Shown: positions 26,954 to 35,643, numbered from the stretch's first letter. The stretch is DNA of 64,000 bases from Streptomyces buecherae (GCF_014295035.1 NZ_CP060404.1:310001-374000), one strand, 5' to 3'. Notes: a model not told the origin generated them from the sequence alone. Numbers and translations are program-made.

Positions 26954-26968
26954 GTGTACGATGTCCAC
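26954..26968. promoter_or_regulatory. TetR-type operator 1, near the DHFR-like gene
   Basis: GTGTAC-GAT-GTCCAC is a palindrome with one mismatch in six pairs. It lies 53 bp before the DHFR-like start and has the same plan as the site at 27030. Both are followed by ATT and GGAGG. Confidence 0.55.
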
Positions 26969-27029
26969 ATTCGGAGGGAACAGCGGTCCGCGCCCCCCGA
27001 GTGATCACGTGAGAGCCTAGACGGCCTAA

Positions 27030-27044
27030 GTGGATGCTGTCCAC
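27030..27044. promoter_or_regulatory. TetR-type operator 2, at the TetR gene start
   Basis: GTGGAT-GCT-GTCCAC has the same 6-3-6 plan as site 1, and its right arm is part of a 10-bp identical direct repeat TGTCCACATT (26962-26971 and 27038-27047). It ends just before the ribosome site of the TetR gene, where binding would give autorepression. Confidence 0.55.
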
Positions 27045-27060
27045 ATTGGAGGTGGCGGGC

Positions 27061-27705
27061 ATGTCCCCGGCCGGGAACGGAAAGCCCAAGCGGGACACCT
27101 ACCGCCATGGCGACCTGCGTAACGCCCTGATCGAGGCCGCCCTCGAACTCGCCCGCCAGGGCGGTCCGGAGGCCGTGGTGCTGCGCGCCGCCACCCGACA
27201 GGCCGGGGTCGTCCCCAACGCCGCCTACCGCCACTTCGCCGACCGCGACGCCCTGTTGCACGCCGTCTCCCAGGCGGCCATGGCCCAGGTCGCCCGCACC
27301 ATGGAGGCCGAGCAGGCCGCCGTGCCGCCGACCGAGAACCCGGCGGCCGCCGCCCGGGCCCGCTTCCGTGCCGTCGGCACCGGATACCTCCGCTACGCCC
27401 GGGAGGAACCCGGACTGTTCCGCGCGGCCTTCCACGTCCCCGGCGACATGACCCACGCCGCCGACGACACCGCCGCGGGCGCCACCGGCAAGACCCCCTT
27501 CGAACTGCTCGGCGAGGCCCTCGACGGCCTCGTGGACGCCGGGCTCCTGGCCGCGGACCGGCGCCCGGGGGCCGAGTTCCTCGCCTGGTCCGCCGTCCAC
27601 GGGCTCGCGATCCTCCTCATCGACGGTCCCCTGCGCGGCCTCCCTTCCACCCAGGCCCACGACGCGGTCCAGCACGTCATCGACATGATCGAACGCGGCA
27701 TCTGA
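27061..27705 (+). CDS. TetR/AcrR regulator with WHG domain
   Basis: The 214-residue protein has the TetR helix-turn-helix (about 11-58; HGDLRNALIEAALELARQGG and GVVPNAAYRHFADRDALLHA) and a C-terminal ligand domain with FLAWSAVHGLAILL, the WHG-type motif. ATG 27061 is chosen behind TTGGAGG; an earlier ATG at 27034 overlaps the operator. It is divergent from the DHFR-like gene. Confidence 0.88.
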   Translation: MSPAGNGKPKRDTYRHGDLRNALIEAALELARQGGPEAVVLRAATRQAGVVPNAAYRHFADRDALLHAVSQAAMAQVARTMEAEQAAVPPTENPAAAARARFRAVGTGYLRYAREEPGLFRAAFHVPGDMTHAADDTAAGATGKTPFELLGEALDGLVDAGLLAADRRPGAEFLAWSAVHGLAILLIDGPLRGLPSTQAHDAVQHVIDMIERGI

Positions 27706-27883
27706 CGTCCCTAGGCGCGGGCCGGCCCGGGGGCGCTCGCGCGCCGGCGCCGCTGGTCGCGCGGTGCGCGGCGCGGGCGGCGAGGACACCCGGCCCGCTG
27801 GCCCGGGCCCGCGGGACCGCGCGGCGGCGCGGGTGGGTGGACGTGGCAGACTCGGCCAGCGCATGTGCTCGAAGCTACGAAGG

Positions 27884-28678
27884 ATGGTCACGTTGCGTCG
27901 CGTGGAACCCGAGGTCCGCCTCATCGCCCGCCCCCAGTTGGACTACGACGAGGTCGCCGCGTACCTCGCCGAGGTGGGCGGCGAGAAGTGGCTGGAGCGC
28001 GTCGACCGGGGCGAGTTGGACGACGCGCAGAACCTGGCGGAGTTCGCCGGCCGGGTCTGCTACCGCTCCTGGGAGCCGGGCCTGAACCCCAACGTCACCC
28101 GCATCCGCACCGACCAGGAGAAGTACCTGCGCAACATCCTGGCCAGCGCGCACGGCTCCGTCCTTGAGCACGTGAGCTTCACCCTGGTGCTGCACCACGT
28201 GAGCCGGGTCGCCACGCACGAGCTGGTGCGCCACCGCGCGGGCACCGCCGTCTCCCAGGAGTCGCTGCGCTTCGTGCGCCTGGACGACCTGCCGTTCTGG
28301 TTCCCGCGGTGGGCCGAGGGCGACCCGGAGCTGATGGAGCGGGCCACGGAACTGCTCGGGCGGATGGAGGAGTTCCAGCAGTGGATGGCCGGCCACTTCG
28401 GGCTTGACGAGGAGGGCGTGCCGTTCGCGGAGAAGAAGGCCAAGACCTCGTTCATGCGCCGGTTCGCTCCGGAGGGGGTGGCCACCGGCCTGGTGTGGAC
28501 CGCCAATGTGCGCACCCTGCGGCACGTCATCGAGAGCCGGACGGCGCCGGGCGCCGAGGAGGAGATCCGGCTGCTGTTCGGCAAGGTCGGCGAGTTGCTG
28601 ACCCGGGAGGCGCCGGCGCTGTTCGGCGACTACACCGTCGAGGACGGCGCCTGGGTCCCCGGCTGGCGCAAGGTCTGA
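27884..28678 (+). CDS. thyX: FAD-dependent thymidylate synthase
   Basis: The 264-residue protein makes dTMP from dUMP with methylene-tetrahydrofolate, NADPH and FAD. It has GSVLEHVSFTLVLHHVSRV (about 91-109), then RHRAGTAVSQESLRF (116-130), and ends with ANVRTLRHVIESRT and related segments. The usual ThyX motif is RHR-x7-S; here Ser127 comes after eight residues, so the loop is one residue longer. The start is uncertain: ATG 27884 sits inside AAGGATGG, and a TTG at 27893 is better spaced from it. It is transcribed alone. Confidence 0.88.
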   Translation: MVTLRRVEPEVRLIARPQLDYDEVAAYLAEVGGEKWLERVDRGELDDAQNLAEFAGRVCYRSWEPGLNPNVTRIRTDQEKYLRNILASAHGSVLEHVSFTLVLHHVSRVATHELVRHRAGTAVSQESLRFVRLDDLPFWFPRWAEGDPELMERATELLGRMEEFQQWMAGHFGLDEEGVPFAEKKAKTSFMRRFAPEGVATGLVWTANVRTLRHVIESRTAPGAEEEIRLLFGKVGELLTREAPALFGDYTVEDGAWVPGWRKV

Positions 28679-28771
28679 CCACCACGCGACCGTGCCCGCC
28701 CCGGCGAACGGGAGGCGGCCACGGCCGCGCGCACGACCGTCGGACCGTCACGCTCGCGGCGCGTTCTTCGG

Positions 28772-28807
28772 GTACGTAGCCCCGCCGGGCCCGGCGGGGC
28801 TACGTAC
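28772..28807. terminator. Perfect 36-bp palindrome after thyX
   Basis: Two 18-bp arms meet with no spacer, centred on GGG/CCC; the outer bases are GTACGTAGCC and GGCTACGTAC. It lies 94 bp past the thyX stop and 146 bp before the GNAT gene. The RNA would fold into a very stable hairpin, so a terminator is the likely role. Confidence 0.65.
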
Positions 28808-28952
28808 GCGGCCTGACCCCGGCCACTCACGCAGCCGGCGCCCTTAGGCCCGAACACCGCGCCCACCTCGCACGACGGCGCGGACGATCTTTCATGCGGA
28901 CGATCGCTAATGGGGTTGCCGTCAGCCAGCCCGGCCGGATAGGAAGGCGTCC

Positions 28953-29495
28953 ATGCTCAAAGGCAACACGGTCGGGCTGCGCGCCCGCCACGAGGACGAC
29001 ATCCCGGTCCTGCGGGCCGAGCTCTACGACGACGTGGTCAACGGCTCGCGGGCCGAGGGCGGGCCGTGGCGGCCGGTGACGCCCGGCACGAAGGACCCGC
29101 GGCTCGTGACGGACGACACGGAGCAGGGGCACGTCCCGTTCTCCGTGGTGGACCTGGCGAGCGGCACGTTGGTCGGCATGGCCACCCTGTGGGGCATCGA
29201 CACGCACAACCGCTCCGCGCACATAGGGCTGGGCCTGCTGCCGGCCGCCCGTGGCAAGGGGTACGGCACCGACGTGGTCGCCGTGCTGTGCCACTACGGC
29301 TTCGTCGTACGCGGCCTGCACCGGCTCCAGATCGAGACGCTGGCGGACAACGCGGCGATGCTGCGCTCCGCGACACGCAACGGCTTCGTCCGCGAGGGCG
29401 TGCTGCGCTCCTCGTCCTGGGTCCTCGGCGAGTTCCTGGACGAGGTGGTGCTCGGCCTTCTCGCCGAGGACTGGAAGCCGGCGGCGCGGAGCTGA
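28953..29495 (+). CDS. GNAT-family N-acetyltransferase, RimJ/RimL type
   Basis: The 180-residue protein starts MLKGNTVGLRARHEDDIPVL. It has the acetyl-CoA-binding motif A as HIGLGLLPAARGKGYGTDVVAVL (about 90-112), followed by LHRLQIETLADNAAMLRSATRNGF, typical of the RimJ/RimL-like group that acetylates protein N-termini or antibiotics. The substrate is unknown. Ribosome site AGGAAGG. It stands alone. Confidence 0.85.
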   Translation: MLKGNTVGLRARHEDDIPVLRAELYDDVVNGSRAEGGPWRPVTPGTKDPRLVTDDTEQGHVPFSVVDLASGTLVGMATLWGIDTHNRSAHIGLGLLPAARGKGYGTDVVAVLCHYGFVVRGLHRLQIETLADNAAMLRSATRNGFVREGVLRSSSWVLGEFLDEVVLGLLAEDWKPAARS

Positions 29496-29591
29496 CCCGC
29501 CGCCCGCTGCCCCTCGACCGGGGGCTGGCCGCACGGCCTTCGTGGCCGGTCGCGGCTCAGGGCGGCGGGATCGCCCCGCGTCCGAACGCCC

Positions 29592-31004
29592 CTACGGGAG
29601 CGGCTTGCCGCCGCGGTGGGTGGACAGCCCCGACTCGTCCTCCGGGGCCGTTCCGGCGTCCGGCTCGGCCTCGGGGAGCCGTGCCGCTGACGCGCCGGGG
29701 CCGGGCGCGGCGGCCTCGGCCGGACCTTCCGGAGACGGCGCCGGAGCGTCGGTGGCGGTAGTGGCCCCGCCCGCCGGTTCACGCTCGATGGAGTGGGGCG
29801 GGGTCTCGCTCGGCGAGCCGGCGCGGGCCGCTCGGGCGGCGGAGCCGCCGGTGCGGCGCTCGTTCAGCCGGCGTACGACGGGCTCGGTGTAGCGGGCGGC
29901 GAGCGGGCCGACGATGACCAGGATCAGCACGTACGCCGTGGCGATGGGCCCGATCCTTGGCTCCGTGCTGACCGCGAGCCCGGCGATGACGATGGAGAAC
30001 TCGCCGCGCGCGACGAGCGTGCCACCGGCGCGCAGCCGCCCGCGCGGTCCGATGCCGGCGCGGCGCGCCGCGTACCAGCCGGTGCCGATCTTGGACACCG
30101 TGGTGACCGCCGCGAGCAGCAGCGCGGGCACCAGCACGGGCGGGATCTCGGTCGGGTCGGTGGACAGGCCGAAGAAGACGAAGAAGACGGCCGCGAACAG
30201 GTCGCGTAGCGGCGTCAGCAACCGCTCCGCGCCCTCGGCCACCTCGCCGGAGAGCGCGATGCCCACCAGGAACGCCCCCACCGCCGCGGAGACCTGGAGT
30301 TCCTGGGCGACGCCGGCGACCAGCAGGGTCAGGCCCAGCACGACGAGCAGCAGCATCTCGGGGTTGTCCGACGAGACGGCCCGGCTGATCAACCGGCCGT
30401 GCCGCAGGGCGAGGTAGAGCACGATGCCGACGGTGCCGAGCGCGATGAGCAGGGTCAGGCTGCCGCCCGCGAGCCCGGCGCCGGCCACCAGCGCGGTGAG
30501 CAGCGGCAGGTAGACGGCCATCGACAGGTCCTCGATGACCAGGACGCTCAGGATGACCGGCGTCTCACGGTTGCCCAGGCGTCCGAGGTCGGTGAGGACC
30601 TTGGCGATGACGCCCGACGAGGAGATCCAGGTGACGCCGGCGAGGGCGACGGCGCCGACCGGGCCCCAGCCCAGGAGCAGGGCGGCCACGGCGCCCGGGA
30701 CGGCGTTGAGGACGAAGTCCACCACTCCGGACGGGTACTGGGTCTTGAGGCTGGTGACGAGTTCTGACGCGCTGTACTCCAGACCGAGCAGGAGCAGCAG
30801 CAGTATCACGCCAATCTCAGCGCCGACGCCGACGAACTCCTCGCTGGCCTTGAGCGGGAGCAGCCCGCCCTGCCCGAAGGCGAGGCCGGCCAGCAGGTAG
30901 AGCGGTATCGGTGACAGGCCGAAGCGCAGTGCCAGACGCCCGATGAGCCCGAGGCCCAGGATGACGGCCCCGAGCTCTATGAGGAGTGTGGTGGTGTCAT
31001 GCAC
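29592..31004 (-). CDS. CPA2-family cation/proton antiporter (KefB/KhtU-like)
   Basis: The 470-residue protein has about twelve hydrophobic segments from residue 5 to 375, with GVILLLLLLGLEYSASEL and WISSSGVIAKVLTDLGRLGNRE, a typical CPA2 motif. A cytoplasmic tail of about 90 residues rich in Pro, Ala and Glu follows. No RCK domain is fused; a TrkA-C subunit is encoded 6 bp upstream. This two-gene arrangement matches KhtT-KhtU of Bacillus, a K+/H+ antiporter with its regulatory subunit. The exchanged ion here is inference. Confidence 0.88.
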   Translation of the reverse strand: MHDTTTLLIELGAVILGLGLIGRLALRFGLSPIPLYLLAGLAFGQGGLLPLKASEEFVGVGAEIGVILLLLLLGLEYSASELVTSLKTQYPSGVVDFVLNAVPGAVAALLLGWGPVGAVALAGVTWISSSGVIAKVLTDLGRLGNRETPVILSVLVIEDLSMAVYLPLLTALVAGAGLAGGSLTLLIALGTVGIVLYLALRHGRLISRAVSSDNPEMLLLVVLGLTLLVAGVAQELQVSAAVGAFLVGIALSGEVAEGAERLLTPLRDLFAAVFFVFFGLSTDPTEIPPVLVPALLLAAVTTVSKIGTGWYAARRAGIGPRGRLRAGGTLVARGEFSIVIAGLAVSTEPRIGPIATAYVLILVIVGPLAARYTEPVVRRLNERRTGGSAARAARAGSPSETPPHSIEREPAGGATTATDAPAPSPEGPAEAAAPGPGASAARLPEAEPDAGTAPEDESGLSTHRGGKPLP

Positions 31005-31010
31005 GCTGGT

Positions 31011-31481
31011 TCAGCCCTCCGCGATGATGGTGGAGAGCGCGTCGACGCCCTCTCGGGTGCCGACCGCGACGAGCGTGTCGCCGATGGCGAACCGGAAGTC
31101 GGGGCCGGGCGAGGGGTGCGCACTGGTGCGGCGCAACACCGCGACGATGGACGCGCCGGTACGGGTCCTGGCGCCGGTGTCGCCGAGCAGCCGTCCCGCG
31201 TACGGGGACCTGCTGCCGACCGGTATGTGCTCGGTGACCAGGTCGATGCCGTCGGTGCGGACGGCGGCGATGGGCGCCGGGTCGATGAGGTGGGCGACCG
31301 CGGTCGCCTCCTCGGGCGCGAGGCAGATGGACACCTGACAGGAGTCGGGGTCGTCCTGGGAGTAGAAGCCGATGAAGCGACGGCCGTCGTGGTGGACGAC
31401 GACGGACAGGTGCTGTCCGGCGTGCGTCGTGAAGTCGTACTGGGTACCGACACCGGGCAGCGTGGTGCGCCGTGTGCCCAT
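31011..31481 (-). CDS. TrkA-C-domain regulatory subunit of the antiporter (KhtT-like)
   Basis: The 156-residue soluble protein has an N-terminal domain (TTLPGVGTQYDFTTHAGQHLSVVVHHDGRR) and a C-terminal RCK-C/TrkA-C domain (GASIVAVLRR, FAIGDTLVAVGTREGVDALSTII). TrkA-C domains bind nucleotides such as c-di-AMP in several antiporter regulators. It precedes the antiporter gene by 6 bp, so they form one operon. A promoter-like A/T-rich island is found about 45 bp upstream. Confidence 0.87.
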   Translation of the reverse strand: MGTRRTTLPGVGTQYDFTTHAGQHLSVVVHHDGRRFIGFYSQDDPDSCQVSICLAPEEATAVAHLIDPAPIAAVRTDGIDLVTEHIPVGSRSPYAGRLLGDTGARTRTGASIVAVLRRTSAHPSPGPDFRFAIGDTLVAVGTREGVDALSTIIAEG

Positions 31482-31831
31482 GGTTGCCTCCTGGGACGCA
31501 CGTGGTCAGAGCGATTTCTTTAACGTTATATGACCTACGGTCACCGGAGGAACGCTGGGTTCCGGCCCCGGTTCGACCCCCTCGCCCCGCCCGAGCGCCC
31601 CGTCTTCCGCCCTGCCCCTACTCCCCCGCGCGCGCCTCCCGCGCCCGCCGCGCGCACCCGCCACGGGCGCCCGCCACGGCGCGTCGCGCACGTGGGGCCG
31701 GCCCCGCGCGCGGGGTGTCGGCGGCGCTCCCTCACCACGGGCCGCGCAGCCGGGCGAACCGCGCGCCGGGCTCGGGCCGGCCCGCCGCGCCGCCCGCGCG
31801 CGCACGCCGGGCGCGTGGCATCGTCCGTGTC
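31482..31831. other. 350-bp divergent region between the antiporter operon and the LigD-like gene
   Basis: The left end holds the only A/T-rich patch (31511-31535) with a minus-strand -10-like TATAAC. The rest, 31550-31820, is extremely G+C-rich with no supported gene. I see no clear promoter for the LigD-like gene. Confidence 0.5.
31525..31543 (-). promoter_or_regulatory. Promoter-like island of the antiporter operon with a small palindrome
   Basis: On the minus strand TATAAC (31530-31525) fits a -10 box. Directly upstream lies TGACC-GTA-GGTCA (31531-31543), a perfect 5-3-5 palindrome where a regulator could act. The surrounding sequence is unusually A/T-rich for this genome. Confidence 0.45.
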
Positions 31832-32743
31832 ATGTCCGCAGCCCCCGACCGACAGGCCGTGCGGGTGGACGGCCACCAACTGGCCCTGACCCACCTGCGC
31901 AAGACGCTCTTCCCCGAGTCGGAGCACACCAAGGCCGAGCTCCTGCACTACTACGCGCGCATCGCCCCGCTGATGGTGCCGCACACCACCGACCGGGCGG
32001 CCTCGTTCGTCCGCGCCCCGGACGGCGTGGACGGCGAGCGCTGGTACGCCAAGAACCCGCCCCCCGGCTGCCCCGAGTGGGTCACCCTCACCTCCGTGCC
32101 CGGCAAGGGGGAACCGGCCCCGCACGTCGTCGTCGACTCGACCGCGACGCTGGTGGCGATGGCCAACCTCGGGGCGTACGAGGTGCACGTGCCGCAGTGG
32201 CGGGCCGGCGCCGGGCCGGCGGTGCACGACCGGGTCGTCTTCGACCTCGACCCGGGGCCCGGCGCCGACGTCACCGACTGCTGCCGGGTGGCGCTCCCGC
32301 TGCGCGCCGCGCTCGCCGCCGACGGTCTGACGGCCTGCGCGGTCACCTCCGGCTCCAAGGGCCTGCACCTGTACGTGGCGGTGGAGCCCGCCCCCGCCGA
32401 GACCGCGGTGGCCTACGCCAAGCGGTTGGCGGTGCGGATGCGGGCGGAGTTGCCCGACCTCGCGGTGGCGACGATGTCGCGCGCCGCGCGGCACGGCAAG
32501 GTGTTCATCGACTGGTCCCAGAACGCCTCGGCGAAGACCACGGCCGCCCCGTACACGCTGCGTATCCGCGAGCGTCCCGGCGTGGCGACGCCGGTCGACT
32601 GGGACGAGGTCGCCGCGTGCGCGCACCCGGCCGACCTGGCCTTCGGCCCGGAGGAGGCGCTGGCGCGCGTCGAGGAGCGGGGCGACGATCCGCTCGCGCC
32701 GCTGAGCGACGCGGCGCGGCGCGGGCGGCTGCCCGAGACGTAG
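31832..32743 (+). CDS. LigD-type polymerase domain protein (archaeo-eukaryotic primase fold), stand-alone
   Basis: The 303-residue protein matches the polymerase domain of LigD: LTHLRKTLFPES, DGVDGERWYAKNPPPGCPEW, then VVFDLDPGPGADV with the metal-binding Asp pair, TSGSKGLHLYV, and GKVFIDWSQNASAKTTAAPYTLR with the catalytic Asp. In bacterial end joining this domain fills gaps, often with ribonucleotides. No ligase or phosphoesterase domain is fused and no Ku gene is nearby. Several Streptomyces have such separate polymerase genes. Confidence 0.88.
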   Translation: MSAAPDRQAVRVDGHQLALTHLRKTLFPESEHTKAELLHYYARIAPLMVPHTTDRAASFVRAPDGVDGERWYAKNPPPGCPEWVTLTSVPGKGEPAPHVVVDSTATLVAMANLGAYEVHVPQWRAGAGPAVHDRVVFDLDPGPGADVTDCCRVALPLRAALAADGLTACAVTSGSKGLHLYVAVEPAPAETAVAYAKRLAVRMRAELPDLAVATMSRAARHGKVFIDWSQNASAKTTAAPYTLRIRERPGVATPVDWDEVAACAHPADLAFGPEEALARVEERGDDPLAPLSDAARRGRLPET

Positions 32744-32766
32744 CGGGCGAGCGCCCGCGCGCGGGT

Positions 32767-32812
32767 ACGACGTGGTCCCCGCCGCTGTCGGATGCGGCGG
32801 GGACCACGTCGT
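32767..32812 (+). terminator. Terminator after the LigD-like gene
   Basis: Two perfect 19-bp arms (32767-32785, 32794-32812; outer bases ACGACGTGG/CCACGTCGT) with loop TGTCGGAT. Confidence 0.75.
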
Positions 32813-32973
32813 CCCGGTGGGGCGGCTCGCCCGGGCGTGACCTGCTCCGGTCTGGCACGGCCTGGGCTGGCCTGATGGGCTCTGGCTTGTCTGGCCCTGT
32901 CGCGCTCCGTGGCGGACCGCTCTGTCGGCGGTCGGTGTGACGGGGCGGTGTGACGGGCGGTGTGACCGCGGGG

Positions 32974-34035
32974 TCAGCGCACGTCCTCGGGCCCCTTCCT
33001 GCCGCCTGCGCCACCGCGGCGACCTCGTTCGCCAGCGGCGCCCTCGTCCCCCTCGGCGCCCTCGTACTCCACGCGCTCCTTGCGTACCCGCGCCGAGATC
33101 TCCTCCTGCTCGGTCACCCGCTCGGTCTCCAGCCGTACGCGCTCGACCGGCACGGTCTCCTTGCGGACGACGGCGCGCTCCGCGTGCAGGGTGACCTCCA
33201 CCTCACCGTCCTCGATCCGCGCGTCGCGGCTCTGTCGCCGCATGTCGTCCGCCGTGATCGGCTCGCGCGTGAGGTGCACTTCCTCGTGGCTGACGGGCAC
33301 GGTGCGGGTCACGTCCTCGGTGACCACGTGCTTGCGCAGCCGGGCGCGTCCCGTCTCGTGTTCCTCGGTGCCGATCCGGACCTGCTCCTCGGAGAGGATC
33401 ATCTCCTGGACGCCCTCCTTGGCCGCCCGGTCGGCATGCTTCCCACGGCCCTGCTTGGTCATGCGCTCGGCCGCCATCTCGCGGGTCTCCTTGGCCGACG
33501 CGTCGCCCACGTCGGCGCCGCGCCCGGCGCCCGCGCCGACCAGCTTGGGTCCCCCGGCCTCGGTGCGCTGACCGGACTCGCGGCCCGCGGCGTACCCCGC
33601 GGCTCCGCCGCCCGCCGCGCCGCCAGCCGCGCCCGCCATGCCCCCGCGCGTGGTGTTCGCGTCGCCGCCGGCCGTCGCGTCCGTTCCCTGCCCGCGCCCC
33701 ATCGTCCGCCGACCGGGCTGGCGCAGGCCGTAGTGCCGGTAGAGCTCCGTCTCCTCCTCCGGGGAGAGGTGTCCTGCGGCGTCGATCCGCGGAGCGTCCT
33801 TGATCTCCTCCTTGCTGTACGGAACGCGCAGGTCACCACCCGAGTGCTGGGCGCCGGCGAGGGGGACGAAGGTCTCCTTCATGCCGAACAGCCCGGTGCG
33901 AACGGTTATCCATTCCGGTACGCCAGTGATGTCGTCGCTGTACACCTGCTGCACCGACCCGACTTTCTGGCCATCCGGGTCGACCACGTGCATGCCTGAC
34001 AGCTCCTGCGGGGTGTCGCCCTGGGGTGCAGTCAT
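32974..34035 (-). CDS. PRC-barrel/DUF2382 stress-response protein
   Basis: The 353-residue protein has an N-terminal PRC-barrel (about 12-90; HVVDPDGQKVGSVQQVYSDDITGVPEWITVRTGL), a Gly/Ala-rich linker (about 110-185) and a C-terminal DUF2382 domain. The last shows the family's repeated EEVHLTREPITADD, AERAVVRKETVPVERVRLETERV and ARVRKERVEYEG. These proteins are common in stress-tolerant bacteria; function is poorly known. ATG 34035 is preceded by GGAGA at good spacing. It is transcribed alone. Confidence 0.85.
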   Translation of the reverse strand: MTAPQGDTPQELSGMHVVDPDGQKVGSVQQVYSDDITGVPEWITVRTGLFGMKETFVPLAGAQHSGGDLRVPYSKEEIKDAPRIDAAGHLSPEEETELYRHYGLRQPGRRTMGRGQGTDATAGGDANTTRGGMAGAAGGAAGGGAAGYAAGRESGQRTEAGGPKLVGAGAGRGADVGDASAKETREMAAERMTKQGRGKHADRAAKEGVQEMILSEEQVRIGTEEHETGRARLRKHVVTEDVTRTVPVSHEEVHLTREPITADDMRRQSRDARIEDGEVEVTLHAERAVVRKETVPVERVRLETERVTEQEEISARVRKERVEYEGAEGDEGAAGERGRRGGAGGRKGPEDVR

Positions 34036-34388
34036 CGCCACTGTCTCCTTTCGCGCGTAGCACGCGCCGACACGGCTGGGCGTGCTCCGTCTTCCATTGC
34101 GCGCGTCCCGCAAGCACACGGCGACCGCAGGCGCCCCTCGTCGCCGCCGGCGGAGCCGGCCCGGAACCGGTCCCGGGCCCGCACGAGCGCGCTCTGCCGG
34201 CCTCACCCGGGAATTCCGGACGTACTCCATTCGGGTGAGGGCGGGGCCGCGTGCGCCCGTGCCGGCGCGGCGGCCGGGCGCGGGCGGGCACGACGACGCC
34301 GGGCGGCGCCCCGTGGTGGGGCGCCGCCCGGCAAGGGCGTCGCGGCGCGCGGCGGCCTGGCGCGGCCACCGCGCGGTCGGGCGCGCGG
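34036..34388. other. 353-bp region upstream of the PRC/DUF2382 gene
   Basis: It holds the promoter region of the minus-strand PRC gene, in which I find no clear boxes, and the terminator of the acyl-CoA dehydrogenase gene at 34298-34332. The frames here do not give a recognisable protein. Confidence 0.5.
34298..34332 (-). terminator. Terminator of the acyl-CoA dehydrogenase gene
   Basis: GCCGGGCGGCGCCCC and its exact complement form 15 pairs around GTGGT, 57 bp past the stop. Confidence 0.7.
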
Positions 34389-35624
34389 TCAGCGAATGGG
34401 CATCCCGGACAGGGTGCGGGCGATCACCAGGCGCTGGATCTCGCTGGTCCCCTCGAAGATGGTGTAGATGGCGCTGTCCCGGTGCATGCGCTCGACCGGG
34501 TACTCGCGGGTGTAGCCGTTACCGCCGAGGATCTGTATGGCCTGGGCCGTGACCTTCTTGGCCGTCTCGCTGGCGTACAGCTTGGACATCGAGCCCTCGG
34601 CGGCGGTGAACGGCCGACCGGCCGCCGCCATCCACGAGGCCCGCCAGACCAGCAGCCGGGCGGCGTCGATCTGAGTGCGCATGTCGGCGAGTTGGAAGGC
34701 CACGCCCTGGTTGTCGATGATCGGGCGGCCGAACTGGGTGCGCGTCTTCGCGTACTCCAGCGCCTCCTCGTACGCGGCGCGCGCCGTACCGACGGCCATC
34801 GCGCCGACCGCCGGCCGGGACGCCTCGAAGGTGGCCATGGCCGCGTTCTTCACGCGCTCGGCCCCCGCCGCGCTCAGGGCGTCGCGCTCGCGGGCGCGGG
34901 CCAGCCGCTCGTCCAGCTTGGGTTTGCCGCCGAGCAGGCAGTCACCGGGGACGCGGACGTCCTCCAGCACCACCTCGGCGGTGTGCGAGGCGCGGATGCC
35001 GTGCTTCTGGAACTTCTGGCCCTGGGACAGGCCCGGCGTGCCCGGCGGGATGATGAAGGAGGCGTGCCCCTTGGAGCCGAGTTCCGGGTCCACGACGGCG
35101 ACCACGACGTGGACGCTCGCGATGCCGCCGTTGGTGGCCCAGGTCTTGGTGCCGTTGAGCACCCACTCGTCCTTGGCCTCGTCGTAGACCGCGCGGGTGC
35201 GCATGGCGGCCACGTCCGAGCCGGCGTCGGGCTCGGACGAGCAGAAGGCGGCGACCTTCACGTCGTTCGCGTCGCCGTACATCTGCGGCACCCAGGTGCC
35301 GACCTGCTCCTCGGTGCCGTTGGCCAGCACGCCCACGGCGGCGAGCCCGGTGCCCACGATGGACAGCGCGATGCCCGCGTCGCCCCAGAAGAGCTCCTCC
35401 ATGGTCATCGGGATACCAAGCCCGGTGGGGTCGAAGAACTGCTGGGCGTAGAAGTCCAGCGAGTACAGGCCGATCTTGGCCGCCTCCTGGATGATCGGCC
35501 AGGGGGTCTCCTCCCGCTCGTCCCACTCCGCGGCGGCCGGGCGCATCACGTCCTGCGCGAATCCGTGAATCCAGTCCCGTACGGACTTCTGCTCCTCGTT
35601 GAGTTCGAAAGAGAACTCCGGCAT
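34389..35624 (-). CDS. Acyl-CoA dehydrogenase
   Basis: The 411-residue protein is a full-length flavin acyl-CoA dehydrogenase. It has FCSSEPDAGSDVAAMRTRA and WVLNGTKTWATNGGIASVHVVV (FAD and substrate contacts), AQAIQILGGNGYTREYPVERMHRD, and YTIFEGTSEIQRLVIAR near the C-terminus, whose first Glu is the usual catalytic base position. It oxidises acyl-CoA at C2-C3; chain length is unknown. It is divergent from a TetR gene with tandem palindromes between them, as in fatty-acid degradation control. Confidence 0.92.
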   Translation of the reverse strand: MPEFSFELNEEQKSVRDWIHGFAQDVMRPAAAEWDEREETPWPIIQEAAKIGLYSLDFYAQQFFDPTGLGIPMTMEELFWGDAGIALSIVGTGLAAVGVLANGTEEQVGTWVPQMYGDANDVKVAAFCSSEPDAGSDVAAMRTRAVYDEAKDEWVLNGTKTWATNGGIASVHVVVAVVDPELGSKGHASFIIPPGTPGLSQGQKFQKHGIRASHTAEVVLEDVRVPGDCLLGGKPKLDERLARARERDALSAAGAERVKNAAMATFEASRPAVGAMAVGTARAAYEEALEYAKTRTQFGRPIIDNQGVAFQLADMRTQIDAARLLVWRASWMAAAGRPFTAAEGSMSKLYASETAKKVTAQAIQILGGNGYTREYPVERMHRDSAIYTIFEGTSEIQRLVIARTLSGMPIR

Positions 35625-35643
35625 GATCCCCTCCAGCCGCTCA

